64,000 bases of DNA. Source: an uncultured Kangiella sp. (GTDB lineage: Bacteria; Pseudomonadota; Gammaproteobacteria; Enterobacterales; Kangiellaceae). The notes beneath the pieces are model-generated. The model had not been told where the DNA came from. It saw nothing but the letters and a program-made list of their open reading frames with translations, and ran no database searches. The stretch spans positions 806,001 through 870,000 of the forward strand of contig CANNCW010000001.1 in NCBI GenBank assembly GCA_947503345.1, in the 5' to 3' direction. Below, one piece after another: positions 8,440 through 17,875 of the stretch. The position numbers and the translations under genes were made by a program. Every line of letters begins with the position of its first letter. Position 1 is the first letter of the stretch.

Positions 8440-10913
8440 TTAGACTTTTTAAGCTTTAGACTACGAGCAGCTAACTGCAACCCTTGTTGAACTGGAATGC
8501 TTAGAATATTTAAAATCATTTGATACAGTTCTTCAGCTTTATCGGTACTCGTAATTCCCATACCTTCTTGGTGCTTAATATAACCTTCTTCTTTTAAGAC
8601 TTTCACTTGATTCTTGAATAAGTTTTTATCAAAAAATTCAGGTGCATTAATGCCATATAATGCTGAGATACGTTGTGCGAGTTTTTGACTTTCTTGCTCT
8701 AGCTCCACACGACGGATAGAAGCATTATCATCTAAGCTATGCAATAGGGTTAAACTTATTGCATAGCGTTGTAATGCTGGTTGCACTGCTTCAGCTAGTA
8801 ACATTAAACGCGACCATTGAGGTGTATCCGAATGTGGGACACAATAATTCTTTGTTCCCATGTTTAACAAGTCATGTTCAAGCATGGTCTCTAACAGAGT
8901 ATCAACTCTTGAATCCAGATCACTTTCGTTCCAATGAATATAAAGTTCTTTCTTTAAGAAAGGATAGAATGCTTTTATATAAGATAGGATTTTATCTTTG
9001 GCAATATGATTGTGTCGTTGGAACAAAGAAGCAATTAATGACGGAATAGCGAAAATATGAAGAATATTATTACTATAATAAGTTGATAAAACTCTTTCAT
9101 CACCTTCAATGGAAATGACATCTCCAGTTGAATCACTTGATTCGTAAGCCATACCTAACTTGATAGCGGTATTTAGAAGTTCTTCGCCATTATTATCGCT
9201 GACACAGGTATAATCGCTATAGGGAGCAGCTTTGGTGAATGCGAGTAAAGTGTCTAATTGCGCAATTAGCTCAGCTTTGTCCATGGCCTGGCGAGGTGTT
9301 CCTAATAAAGCCATACTAACAAGTGTGACACTATTGATACTGACAGCGGCATTAATTCGACGATTAATCTCATCGCCAAGATGAAGCATTTGCTGGTTTA
9401 TCCACTCAGGTTTTTTGTCATTAGCAAGTGAGTCTCGCCATTCAGGAAGTTCTTGATCGAGATAATCATTTAATTCCAAAGGCTCGCCAAAGTTAAGATA
9501 GACCTTTCCATAAAAACGTTTAAGGGCTTTACGGATACCTAACAATTGACCAAAAGACTCTTGTTTTTTTGCTTGGCCACGAAGCTCTCCTACATAACTT
9601 TTACCTTCGAACATTTTTTCATAGCCGATATGAACCGGCACGAAGGTTATAGGCTTACGAATGCCACGCAACATTCCTTGTACGGTCATACCTAACATTC
9701 CTGTCTTGGGCGTAAGTAATCGACCGGTTCTGCTACGACCGCCTTCTTGGAAATACTCTACTGGAGTACCCTTGTTTAAAAGACGATATAGGTATTCATT
9801 AAAAACGGCGGAGTAAAGTTTATTGCCTTTAAAGGTACGTCTGATATAGAAAGCGCCACCGCGACGTAAAATGCCGCCAACTGGCCAGAAATTTAAGTTA
9901 ATACCGGCAGCAATGTGAGGAGGCACGAGACCTTCTCGATAAAGTTGGTAAGAAAGCAATAAGTAGTCCGTATGGCTACGATGACAAGGAACATAAATAA
10001 GAACGCGATCTTTTGCTAGTTCACGAATGGGAGCTATATTATTAACTTCAATACCAGAATAGATTTTGTTCCAAAGTTTGGATAAAAGGCCCGACAAAAA
10101 GCGTATGGCCCTAGGACTAAAGTTTGCGGCTACTTCTTTAATATATTTTTCAGCTTCTTGGCGGGTTTTCGCCATACTTTTATTTTTATCAGCAGAAACT
10201 TCCACGATTGCGGATTGAACTTGATCAGATGCCAAAATGCCAGAAATAAGATCTCGTCTGTTTTCTTTCCTTGGGCCCATAATAGCTACCCATTGACGAT
10301 TAAAATAAATACGCAAAATCCGAGATAACTTATGAGCTGTTTTTGCTTCGCTTTCTTCTTGGTTTAACTCTGGAGAGTTTAAAGCTATAGGTTTGCCATA
10401 TTGGATAAAGCATTGCCTACCAAGAAATAAAATAATAAGAAGCTTACCTAATCGTCCAGTCTCTTCTAAATTTGACATGAAGTAACGCAAGAAAGAATTT
10501 TGTTTACCTGGATTTCGTCCCCAAAGAATTGTCACAGGAACAATCTTATAATTAACACCAGGATTAGCCTTTTGTTCTTGTAATAACTGTGCAAAAGCAT
10601 CTTTGTGTCCAGTAAGTTTTCTTTGCTTGCTAAACCAACGAGGACGATGATTAATAAACAAGCAATCACCGTTAGCTGGAAGTCCAGACTGGTAGTAATG
10701 AGCTTTTGGTAATTTTAAAGACTTATTTTGACGTTTTAAAATCTTTATAGAAGTTAATGACTTTGTACGTAAAACATATAGCAAATGATCATCATCTTGA
10801 AGACCTAGTTCATCTTTAGGATCAGTTGGTACGTGATGGGTTTTGATTAACCAATTAAGCGGTGCTTTAAATAAAGTAAGTAGGCTTTGACTTACAGCAT
10901 CAATAAAAGACAT
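8436..10913 (-). CDS. plsB: Glycerol-3-phosphate acyltransferase
   Basis: Acylates sn-glycerol-3-phosphate at position 1 to begin phospholipid synthesis at the inner membrane. The 825-residue length is close to E. coli PlsB. Acyltransferase motif I is HRSHTDYLLL (HX4D). Further motifs are the GGAFYIRRTF block, FQEGGRSRTGRLLTPKTGML and FVPVHIGYEK. It is the third gene of a minus-strand run, 9 bases after the PLP decarboxylase, so it is probably cotranscribed with the ligase and decarboxylase upstream. That partnership is unlike enteric plsB, which is monocistronic. Confidence 0.96.
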   Translation of the reverse strand: MSFIDAVSQSLLTLFKAPLNWLIKTHHVPTDPKDELGLQDDDHLLYVLRTKSLTSIKILKRQNKSLKLPKAHYYQSGLPANGDCLFINHRPRWFSKQRKLTGHKDAFAQLLQEQKANPGVNYKIVPVTILWGRNPGKQNSFLRYFMSNLEETGRLGKLLIILFLGRQCFIQYGKPIALNSPELNQEESEAKTAHKLSRILRIYFNRQWVAIMGPRKENRRDLISGILASDQVQSAIVEVSADKNKSMAKTRQEAEKYIKEVAANFSPRAIRFLSGLLSKLWNKIYSGIEVNNIAPIRELAKDRVLIYVPCHRSHTDYLLLSYQLYREGLVPPHIAAGINLNFWPVGGILRRGGAFYIRRTFKGNKLYSAVFNEYLYRLLNKGTPVEYFQEGGRSRTGRLLTPKTGMLGMTVQGMLRGIRKPITFVPVHIGYEKMFEGKSYVGELRGQAKKQESFGQLLGIRKALKRFYGKVYLNFGEPLELNDYLDQELPEWRDSLANDKKPEWINQQMLHLGDEINRRINAAVSINSVTLVSMALLGTPRQAMDKAELIAQLDTLLAFTKAAPYSDYTCVSDNNGEELLNTAIKLGMAYESSDSTGDVISIEGDERVLSTYYSNNILHIFAIPSLIASLFQRHNHIAKDKILSYIKAFYPFLKKELYIHWNESDLDSRVDTLLETMLEHDLLNMGTKNYCVPHSDTPQWSRLMLLAEAVQPALQRYAISLTLLHSLDDNASIRRVELEQESQKLAQRISALYGINAPEFFDKNLFKNQVKVLKEEGYIKHQEGMGITSTDKAEELYQMILNILSIPVQQGLQLAARSLKLKKSN

Positions 10914-10922
10914 AGTTAGACT

Positions 10923-12158
10923 CTATAACAATAATTCTAAGGGTTCAGCATGACTTAAAAAGTCGCGAGGGCTAGCAGTAAAACCGTAAGCACCAGACTG
11001 ATAGATTACTACTAAATCACCAATATTAGCTATTGGCAAATCCATTTTATGAGCTAGCAAATCAAGCGGTGTACATAAAGGGCCAACAACACTTACGGTT
11101 TCTGTATCTTTAGAGTTGACCTTATTGCCAATAGTAACAGGATAGTTTTTGCGTAAGACTTGGCCAAAATTTCCAGATGCCGCAAGATGATGATGTAAAC
11201 CACCGTTAGTAATCAAGTATTTTTTCCCGCGAGAAATTTTAATATCAGTGATTTCTGAAACATAAATTCCTGCGTTGCCAACTAGATATCGACCAAGCTC
11301 TAAAATAATTTCAACTTTTTCTAATAAGGCGGAATGTTTATCCCGCAGACGTTTTAAATTGTCAGAAATTTCTGAAAGCTCTAGTGGCTTATCGCCTGGA
11401 AAATAAGGAATACCAAAGCCACCGCCAATGTTTAGATGCTTTAAGTTAAAACTATATTGAGATTTCAAGCGAGCAACCAAATCAAAAATATTATCATGTG
11501 CGCTGATGATGGCTTGGGGGTTTAAGTTTTGTGAGCCAGTAAAAATATGCAAGCCGACTAATTCGAGCTGAGGATCTTTTAATAGCGCGAATACAGGTTC
11601 AAGTTGTTCAACATCGATGCCAAATTGTTGGGAGCCACCACCCATTTTCATGCCAGAAGATTTTAATTCAAAATCGGGGTTCAAGCGTAGCGCCACCTGC
11701 GCTGAAACTTTCATTTTATGGGCAATAGCTTGGATCCGTTCTAACTCTGTAAGAGATTCAACATTAATACTAATGCCGCTAGCTATCGCCATTTCTAATT
11801 CAGTAAGATTCTTACCGGGACCTGCAAAGCTGATGTTGTCAGCACTTGTATTAGTAGCCAATGCAACACGCAACTCTTTTCCTGAAGCAACGTCTAAGCC
11901 ATCTACTAGGTTTGCAATAAAGCTTACCAACTGTGGCATTGGATTCGCTTTCATAGCGTAATGAATACTAATGTCAGGAAAAAACTCACGTAAGCGAGCA
12001 ACATTATTGCTAATAACAGTCTTAGAATAACAGTAGTAAGGAGTCTGTCCAGCAAGCTTAGTAATTTGGCTTAAAGGTTTAGCTGCTAATGCCAATTCAC
12101 CATCGACCGCATCAAATTGATCCATTGGGGCATGATTGATAGGCTTTTTATTACTCAT
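10923..12158 (-). CDS. PLP-dependent fold-III decarboxylase, exosortase-A-associated type
   Basis: A 411-residue alanine-racemase-fold (fold type III) decarboxylase related to diaminopimelate and ornithine decarboxylases. The PLP lysine is in IHYAMKANP. GGGFGIPY is the phosphate-binding glycine loop. VVGPLCTPLDLL holds the substrate-side cysteine, and SGAYGFTASPRDFLSH closes the site. The GGLHHHLAASGNFGQ and TASPRDFLSH segments recall the exosortase-system-associated subfamily rather than LysA. Its start lies 3 bases after the ligase stop. The amino-acid substrate is unknown. No exosortase is present in the window. Confidence 0.82.
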   Translation of the reverse strand: MSNKKPINHAPMDQFDAVDGELALAAKPLSQITKLAGQTPYYCYSKTVISNNVARLREFFPDISIHYAMKANPMPQLVSFIANLVDGLDVASGKELRVALATNTSADNISFAGPGKNLTELEMAIASGISINVESLTELERIQAIAHKMKVSAQVALRLNPDFELKSSGMKMGGGSQQFGIDVEQLEPVFALLKDPQLELVGLHIFTGSQNLNPQAIISAHDNIFDLVARLKSQYSFNLKHLNIGGGFGIPYFPGDKPLELSEISDNLKRLRDKHSALLEKVEIILELGRYLVGNAGIYVSEITDIKISRGKKYLITNGGLHHHLAASGNFGQVLRKNYPVTIGNKVNSKDTETVSVVGPLCTPLDLLAHKMDLPIANIGDLVVIYQSGAYGFTASPRDFLSHAEPLELLL

Positions 12159-12161
12159 AGT

Positions 12162-13721
12162 TTAATTATCACCTAGATTGGCATATTGCTTTTTAAGGTT
12201 AGTGCGATCAATTTTGCCATTAGGATTACGTGGCAGTTTTTCGACCAACAAAATATATTTGGGTTGCATAAAGTTGGGTAAGTTTTTCATGCAGTATTTC
12301 TTAATTTGATTCTCATCAAGCTCAGGCGCGTGGATTATCAAAGCAACTGCTTGCCCTAATTGTTCATCTTTAATACCTAACGCAGCTACTTCTTTAACGC
12401 CTTGCATTAGAAAAACTGAGTCTTCTAATTCGCTGGGGCTAATTCGATAACCAGAGCATTTTATCATATCGTCGGCTCGACCGATAAAATATAAAAAACC
12501 GTCTTGATCTTTTTTCACTTGATCACCCGACCAAACCGCTAGCTCTTCTAGATACTCAGAATTTTGTTTAATAGGCTTAAAACGAATTGCGGTTTTTTCG
12601 GGAGCATTCCAATACCCTAAACTGACATGAACACCTCGATGAACTAATTCACCTATCTCATCCGCTTCACATTCAGAACCATCCTCGCGACAAACTAATA
12701 TTTGCGCATTAGGTATGGCTTTGCCAATGGAGTCAGGACGTTTATCGATTTCCTCTGGGTCCAAGAAGGTTGAGCGGAAAGCCTCGGTTAAACCATACAT
12801 TAAAAAAGGTTTAGTTTTGGGTAATTGTTCACGCAGTGTCGCTAAGGTGGCTTTGGGCATAGCACCACCGCTATTAGTAATATAGCGTAAGGATTCTTTG
12901 CAAGCAGTAGGCCATTCCAATTGTGCGAGTTGAAACCATAAGGGGGGTACTGCTGCTAAGCCGGTTACCTGATGTTTTTCCACTTGCTTTAAAATGTCTC
13001 TTGGTAATAAATATTCCATTAAGACAACTTTTGCACCTGTGAGAAAACCTGTGGTAACTTGGCTTAAACCGTAATCAAAACTTAATGGTAAAACCGCTAA
13101 TAAAACATCTTCGGGAGTATTGTCTAAATAATGACTAACGCTTTGAGCGCCCGCGATTAAATTACGATGGGATAAACAAACCCCTTTTGGATTACCAGTT
13201 GAACCTGAAGTGTATAAAATTGCCGCCAGATCTTTATCAATAGAATGTGGAAGTAGGGCCGTCTCTTTTTTGGACTTTAGGTGGTCCCATAAATCAAATT
13301 TGCGACTAGGCAGCTCTTTAAAACGAGCGTCGGTTAAGACCAATCTAGTTAAATCAGGGCAGTCAGAAAAAACTGATTCAAGCTGGCTAGCACGAGAGCC
13401 GGTAGTGACTAACAATTCTATTTGGCAGTTATTCAAGATGTAGGCAACTTGTGCAGGTTTTAATAGCGGATTAATAGGCACGAAAACCAAACCTGCGCGA
13501 CTGGCCGCAAATTTGCTGATAACCGCGGAAACTTGTTTTGGTAAATAAATACCAATACGAGTACCAACTTTAAGTCCAAGCTGAACAAAGTATTGTGCCA
13601 CTTTCTCAACTTGCGCATCCAACTCTTGATAGGTGAGTTGCGACTTATTATCATCCAGTGCAAGCTTCTGTGGTAAACGCGAAGCGGTTTGACTAAGAAT
13701 ATGATCCAGCTGACAAAACAT
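12162..13721 (-). CDS. AMP-forming acyl-CoA/amino-acid ligase, exosortase-A-associated type
   Basis: An ANL-superfamily adenylating enzyme, about 519 residues from the chosen start. The phosphate loop is YTSGSTGNPKG; YGLTEAF is A5-like, GDQVKKDQDGFLYFIGR is the A7-A8 hinge, and PRNPNGKIDR carries the catalytic lysine. The start at 13721 (beginning FCQLDHILSQTASRLP) is preferred because family members begin there. An upstream ATG would overlap the divergent promoter region. With the adjoining decarboxylase it matches the ligase/decarboxylase pair known from exosortase A gene sets. The substrate and product are unknown. Confidence 0.82.
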   Translation of the reverse strand: MFCQLDHILSQTASRLPQKLALDDNKSQLTYQELDAQVEKVAQYFVQLGLKVGTRIGIYLPKQVSAVISKFAASRAGLVFVPINPLLKPAQVAYILNNCQIELLVTTGSRASQLESVFSDCPDLTRLVLTDARFKELPSRKFDLWDHLKSKKETALLPHSIDKDLAAILYTSGSTGNPKGVCLSHRNLIAGAQSVSHYLDNTPEDVLLAVLPLSFDYGLSQVTTGFLTGAKVVLMEYLLPRDILKQVEKHQVTGLAAVPPLWFQLAQLEWPTACKESLRYITNSGGAMPKATLATLREQLPKTKPFLMYGLTEAFRSTFLDPEEIDKRPDSIGKAIPNAQILVCREDGSECEADEIGELVHRGVHVSLGYWNAPEKTAIRFKPIKQNSEYLEELAVWSGDQVKKDQDGFLYFIGRADDMIKCSGYRISPSELEDSVFLMQGVKEVAALGIKDEQLGQAVALIIHAPELDENQIKKYCMKNLPNFMQPKYILLVEKLPRNPNGKIDRTNLKKQYANLGDN

Positions 13722-13830
13722 TAAATATCCGTTGCTACTCTTTTTCGATATCTGATATTGTAGCTTTTTCAAGCAGTTGCGTCAGCTTTCAACTGCAGAC
13801 TTAACCATTTTTCACAAGGAATTTGCTGGG

Positions 13831-14964
13831 ATGCGCTTAATTTGGCTAATTATTAGTTTCTTAATCGGGTACGCATCCCTATATCCCTTTAATTTCGACT
13901 TTTCCAGTGCCTTACCAACAAATCTAAGCCAGTGGTTGTTGAATTGGGAGCAAAGAACCATTCGTAGCGATTTAATTGCCAATATTTTGCTGTTTATCCC
14001 TTTTGGTTTCTTTGGTGCGCTCAATATTCAGCAAAGGAATCCTGCTCACCCTTTAGTTTCAGTGCTTTGGTTGTTGATATTGGGTATTGGTTACGCATTA
14101 GCTTTGCAGCTCCTTCAATTCTTTTTGCCGACTCGAGTGCCACACGCTGCTGATGCCATTATTAACAGTATTGGCATTTTGCTAGGGATTTCGATGGCGG
14201 CTTATGCCAATAGCCAGCGATTAAAACGCTTATTACCACAGAAAATTCAATTTCAACTCAGTCCAGCCTTATTGATATTGGCGCTTTGGATCAGCTGGGC
14301 ATTTTTCCCTTATGTGCCTGTATTAGACAGCCAGCAACTGGGTAAGGGCCTACAAGGAATTTATCAAAGTCATTGGCAGTGGGAACTATGGCTAAAATAC
14401 AGCCTGTTTTGGTTACTATTATTTTTTATTCTTTGTAGAGTGGCTAATCGAAATTACAGTACCGGTGTATTGTTGGTTTTAGCAATTTTTATTATTAGCT
14501 TAAAACTTGTGATCTACCGGAATCAAATAGGCTGGAGTGAAATTAGCGCTATTCCTATGGCGCTGATTATCCGCCATGCTTTCAGTGAGCGCCTAAATTT
14601 AATGGTGATTTTAGCTATTAGTGGGGTTTTGCTGGCTATTGAAATGCTTTGGCCATTGACCTTCTCTAGTTTAAATCTTGAACAAATTGAGTGGCTTCCA
14701 TTCAAAGGCTTTTTAAGCGGTAGCACTTGGTACCATTTAGTCACTTTATTATCTTTATCATTACTCTGGTCGAGTTTTATTTATAGCTTGGCAAGATTGA
14801 TAAAGAATTATAAAAAAGCAGCTGTATTAAGCTTGATGTGGGTTATAGGGTTAAGTTTGTTGCAATTGTTCTTAGTTCATAAAGTTATGGATATCACCAA
14901 CATAATACTAGTCTTTGTGTTAGTGGTTTTATTAGAACGTACTCATCATTTGGGGCGGAATTAA
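13831..14964 (+). CDS. VanZ-family multi-pass membrane protein
   Basis: A 377-residue membrane protein. Its N-terminal third is a VanZ domain: FLIGYASLYPFNFDF, then DLIANILLFIPFGFFG, a QLLQFFLPTRVPHAADAIINSIG segment and a final small-residue helix. The remainder is about six further hydrophobic helices with no recognised domain. The start at 13831 is chosen because AAGGA lies 10 bases upstream; an in-frame ATG at 13777 has no such site. It diverges from the ligase gene across about 110 bases. VanZ proteins are common in exopolysaccharide/exosortase loci; the name does not imply glycopeptide resistance here. Confidence 0.8.
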   Translation: MRLIWLIISFLIGYASLYPFNFDFSSALPTNLSQWLLNWEQRTIRSDLIANILLFIPFGFFGALNIQQRNPAHPLVSVLWLLILGIGYALALQLLQFFLPTRVPHAADAIINSIGILLGISMAAYANSQRLKRLLPQKIQFQLSPALLILALWISWAFFPYVPVLDSQQLGKGLQGIYQSHWQWELWLKYSLFWLLLFFILCRVANRNYSTGVLLVLAIFIISLKLVIYRNQIGWSEISAIPMALIIRHAFSERLNLMVILAISGVLLAIEMLWPLTFSSLNLEQIEWLPFKGFLSGSTWYHLVTLLSLSLLWSSFIYSLARLIKNYKKAAVLSLMWVIGLSLLQLFLVHKVMDITNIILVFVLVVLLERTHHLGRN

Positions 14965-15030
14965 CCATGCCACTGTTATCTGAAGCACTCATTCGGTAGA
15001 ATGGGCAAAAAGCCTGATTGGAACCTCATT

Positions 15031-15702
15031 ATGAAAGATTTAGTAATAGCCCCTTCGATTTTATCTGCTGATTTCGCGCGTTTAGGTGAAGAAGTACAAA
15101 ACGTACTTAAAGCAGGCGCTGATTGGGTGCACTTTGACGTTATGGATAATCACTATGTTCCAAACTTAACTATTGGCCCAATGGTTTGTAAGGCGTTAAG
15201 AGATTATGGTATTACTGCGCCAATCGATGTGCATCTAATGGTTAAGCCGGTGGATAGAATTATTCCAGACTTTGCCAAAGCGGGCGCGACCTATATTAGT
15301 TTCCATCCAGAGGCGACGGAACACTTAGATCGCACCATTAGCTTGATTAAAGAAAATGGGTGTAAAGCGGGAGTGGTGTTAAATCCAGCGACTTCATTGG
15401 ATTGCCTAGAATATGTCATGGACAAATTGGATCTAATTTTACTTATGTCGGTTAATCCAGGTTTTGGCGGTCAGAAATTTATCCCTTCGGCATTAGAAAA
15501 AGCTAAGCAAGTTCGCCAGATGATTGATGAGTCCGGTTATGATATTCGTTTGGAAATTGACGGTGGTGTGAAAGTAGATAACATCGCTGAAATTGCTGCT
15601 TGTGGCGTAGATACTTTTGTGGCGGGCTCTGCAATCTTTAACACCGATGACTACCAAGCGACTATTGCGCAGATGAAACACAACGCTAAGGCGAGTTGTT
15701 AA
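15031..15702 (+). CDS. rpe: Ribulose-phosphate 3-epimerase
   Basis: Interconverts D-ribulose 5-phosphate and D-xylulose 5-phosphate in the pentose phosphate pathway. The TIM-barrel protein has all the signatures: [16 protein letters not shown], the metal-site segment [33 protein letters not shown] and LEIDGGVK. The start at 15031 gives the standard 223 residues; an in-frame ATG at 15001 would add ten unconserved ones. A transketolase gene begins at the far end of the window, but the two are not linked. Confidence 0.96.
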   Translation: MKDLVIAPSILSADFARLGEEVQNVLKAGADWVHFDVMDNHYVPNLTIGPMVCKALRDYGITAPIDVHLMVKPVDRIIPDFAKAGATYISFHPEATEHLDRTISLIKENGCKAGVVLNPATSLDCLEYVMDKLDLILLMSVNPGFGGQKFIPSALEKAKQVRQMIDESGYDIRLEIDGGVKVDNIAEIAACGVDTFVAGSAIFNTDDYQATIAQMKHNAKASC

Positions 15703-15718
15703 ACCAAGTTTAAATAGA

Positions 15719-16630
15719 ATGCGTAAACTGGTTTGGTTGTTAGCCATAATTCTCTCCGTTGGGTTATGGCTGCATATTCAAAATGATCATGAGCAAGTCA
15801 GACTCTGTGCTGATACGGGTGAGCTTTATGACTTTCACCTGCATACCTGTTCAACGAAAGAAGCCAATAAACATTCCAGCCAAGGTTTTTGGGTAACTCA
15901 TACCGCTTTTGGTTTAAGTTGGGCGTTTGCGGTTTTTTTAGCTGCTTTATCTTTTCTGATTAAATTTCCAGTTAAAGCTGTTGGAAATGGACCTGAACCG
16001 AGCGACAAAAAAAAGTTATTAATGATCGATAACTATGATTCCTTTACCTATAACTTAATCCAGTATTTTGGTGAGATTGGTTTAGAGTTTCAGAATGAGA
16101 ACGACTCAAGTTTAGAGCTTATTGTTAAACGTAATGATGAAATTAATTTCGATGAAATAGTTGAATTAGATCCTGATTATATAGTGATTTCCCCAGGTCC
16201 TTGTACGCCAAATGAATCAGGCATTTCTTTAGAAGTGATAGAAAAATTAGCAGTAAAAAAACCAATTCTTGGTGTTTGTTTAGGTCACCAAGCCATGGCA
16301 CAAGTTTATGGCGGAGAAGTGATTCGTGCAGATCAAGTGATGCATGGAAAAACGTCCGAGATATATCACAATAGTAAAGGCGTGTTTAAGAATTTACCTA
16401 GTCCCTTTAAAGCCACACGCTATCACTCGTTAGTTGTTAATGCTGATACATTGCCTAAAGCGTTTGAAGTTACTGCATGGACAGAAAACGAAAAGGGCGA
16501 GCTAGAATATATAATGGGGATTCGCCATAAGACATTCGATATGGAAGGGGTACAGTTTCATCCTGAATCAATTCTTTCGGAGCATGGACATCAGATCTTG
16601 AGGAACTTCCTTCTGAAACAAAAAGCCTGA
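15719..16630 (+). CDS. Two-helix membrane segment fused to a TrpG/PabA glutamine amidotransferase
   Basis: One open frame of 303 residues. Residues 1-101 form a small membrane unit: helix 1 ([16 protein letters not shown]), a loop of about 40 residues with two cysteines, and helix 2 ([19 protein letters not shown]). From Met102 a complete class-I glutamine amidotransferase begins ([14 protein letters not shown]). It has the oxyanion loop [11 protein letters not shown], nucleophile [11 protein letters not shown] and catalytic HPESI, as in anthranilate or aminodeoxychorismate synthase subunit II. The join is an A8 run (16007-16014) ending in A-AAA-AAG. Reading one base ahead there gives a stop, TAA at 16020, overlapping the ATG at 16022. 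This is therefore either a true fusion, a recoding site, or two genes merged by a one-base homopolymer error. trpE, trpD and trpC are absent nearby, so a PabA (folate) role is possible. Confidence 0.75.
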   Translation: MRKLVWLLAIILSVGLWLHIQNDHEQVRLCADTGELYDFHLHTCSTKEANKHSSQGFWVTHTAFGLSWAFAVFLAALSFLIKFPVKAVGNGPEPSDKKKLLMIDNYDSFTYNLIQYFGEIGLEFQNENDSSLELIVKRNDEINFDEIVELDPDYIVISPGPCTPNESGISLEVIEKLAVKKPILGVCLGHQAMAQVYGGEVIRADQVMHGKTSEIYHNSKGVFKNLPSPFKATRYHSLVVNADTLPKAFEVTAWTENEKGELEYIMGIRHKTFDMEGVQFHPESILSEHGHQILRNFLLKQKA

Positions 16631-16650
16631 GATAAACTCAGGCTTTGTAA
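16622..16650 (+). terminator. Stem-loop at the trpG/pabA end
   Basis: A 10-bp perfect stem AAAGCCTGAG / CTCAGGCTTT with loop ATAAA. The TGA stop of the amidotransferase lies within the 5' arm. The T run is short (TTTGTAA), so termination on the plus strand may be moderate. On the minus strand the stem is also followed by a T-rich stretch, so it may serve the facing crp gene too. Confidence 0.6.
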
Positions 16651-16700
16651 TACAACTTAGCAAGATTCCCGCATAAGTGGGAATAACTATCTTGATGGGG

Positions 16701-17336
16701 TTACCTAGCGCCAAAGATCACCATCGTTTTACCTTTTACATGAATATGACCTTGTTCTTCTAAAGCTTTTAATACACGGCCTACCATCTCACGAGAACAA
16801 CCTACGATACGGCTTAGCTCTTGGCGAGTAATTTTGATTTGCATACCATCTGGGTGAGTCATGGCATCTGGCTCCTTTGCAAGCTCTAATAGTGCGTGTG
16901 CTACACGACCTGTGACGTCTAGGAAGGCTAAATCACCAACTTTACGACTGGTTTTCTGTAAGCGTACCGCTAATTGAGTGGAAAGTTTAAATAAAATGTC
17001 CGGATTGTCTTTGGTGATTTGACGGAAGCGTTCATAACTAATTTCAGCAACTTCGCACTCTGTTTTGGTACGAACCCATGCGGTACGGTCATGTTCATCA
17101 GTGAATAAGCCCATTTCACCGAAGAAATCGCCAGGATTTAGATAAGCCAATACCAATTCACGGCCTTCATCGTCTTCGATTAATACCGATACAGAGCCTT
17201 CTAATAGAAAATAAAGGGTATTCGATGAGTCGCCAGCGTAAATTAAAGTGCTTTTCGCAGGAAAACGTCTTCTTTGGCAATGATCCAAAAAATGATTAAT
17301 CGATTCGTCTTGCGCCATGTGAAATGGTAAAGGCAT
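16701..17336 (-). CDS. crp: cAMP receptor protein, Vfr/CRP type
   Basis: A 211-residue global regulator. The cyclic-nucleotide domain includes STLIYAGD, the phosphate-binding cassette [10 protein letters not shown] and TAWVR. Threonine replaces the serine usual after the cAMP arginine. The C-terminal winged helix carries [22 protein letters not shown], nearly the same as CRP/Vfr recognition helices. It resembles Pseudomonas Vfr in both halves. The start at 17336 is preferred because GGGAA lies about 10 bases before it; an earlier in-frame ATG exists at 17366. It diverges from an OsmC-type gene, the same neighbour as vfr in Pseudomonas. Confidence 0.93.
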   Translation of the reverse strand: MPLPFHMAQDESINHFLDHCQRRRFPAKSTLIYAGDSSNTLYFLLEGSVSVLIEDDEGRELVLAYLNPGDFFGEMGLFTDEHDRTAWVRTKTECEVAEISYERFRQITKDNPDILFKLSTQLAVRLQKTSRKVGDLAFLDVTGRVAHALLELAKEPDAMTHPDGMQIKITRQELSRIVGCSREMVGRVLKALEEQGHIHVKGKTMVIFGAR

Positions 17337-17465
17337 TAATATATTCCCAAATAAATATTTATGCATAAATACTAATCTTCTACCTGACCAAAAGCAAATT
17401 TCCGATTACACTATAAGTTCAGAGATACTAACTGGGTCACAAAATGACTCGCAACGGAAGAAAAG

Positions 17466-17864
17466 ATGAAAGTAACAGTAGATTGGTTAGAAGGCTTGAA
17501 TTTTGTTGGAGCTAATGAAAAAGGTCAAAGAGTAACCTTTGGTGGTGAAGGCGATTATGTTTCGCCAATGGAAACCTTGCTAATGTCGGTAGGCTCTTGT
17601 GCCTCAATAGACGTAGTGATGATCCTAGAAAAAGCTCGCCAACAAGTAACAGGCTGTAGATGTAAGCTAGAAGGTGGTCGTGCCGATGAACCGCCGAGGC
17701 GTTTTACTAGCTTAAATTTACATTTTGTAGTTTCGGGCAAGGATCTATCAGTAAAACATGTAACTAAAGCTATTGATTTGTCAGTAGAGAAATATTGTTC
17801 GGTCATGCACTCGCTAGATAAAGAAATGCCTGTCACCACTAGTTTTGAAATAGTGCCTGTTTAG
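17466..17864 (+). CDS. OsmC/Ohr-family protein (YhfA-like)
   Basis: A 132-residue OsmC-fold protein. The two redox cysteines are in VGSCASIDVVMIL near residue 43 and in KYCSVMHSL near residue 109, the arrangement of OsmC/YhfA thiol peroxidases. A clear GGAAGAAA lies before the ATG. It sits divergently beside the CRP-type gene, as crp-yhfA in enterics and vfr-OsmC in Pseudomonas, so the neighbourhood supports the YhfA-like assignment. Its in vivo substrate is unknown. The VOC gene begins 11 bases downstream and is probably cotranscribed. Confidence 0.87.
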   Translation: MKVTVDWLEGLNFVGANEKGQRVTFGGEGDYVSPMETLLMSVGSCASIDVVMILEKARQQVTGCRCKLEGGRADEPPRRFTSLNLHFVVSGKDLSVKHVTKAIDLSVEKYCSVMHSLDKEMPVTTSFEIVPV

Positions 17865-17875
17865 ATAAAGAGATA

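Noticed and set aside
13831-14964. Glycopeptide (teicoplanin) resistance gene because of the VanZ domain
   Set aside because: No vanHAX or related genes are present, and VanZ-family proteins are widespread in envelope and exopolysaccharide loci.
8436-14964. Lysine biosynthesis (lysA) or siderophore locus
   Set aside because: The decarboxylase carries the exosortase-type C-terminal line and partners an AMP ligase. No NRPS, transporter or dapF neighbour is present; dapF lies elsewhere in the window.
17337-17465. CRP autoregulatory site between crp and osmC
   Set aside because: The stretch GGGTCACAAAATGACTC is only loosely palindromic and does not match TGTGA-N6-TCACA.
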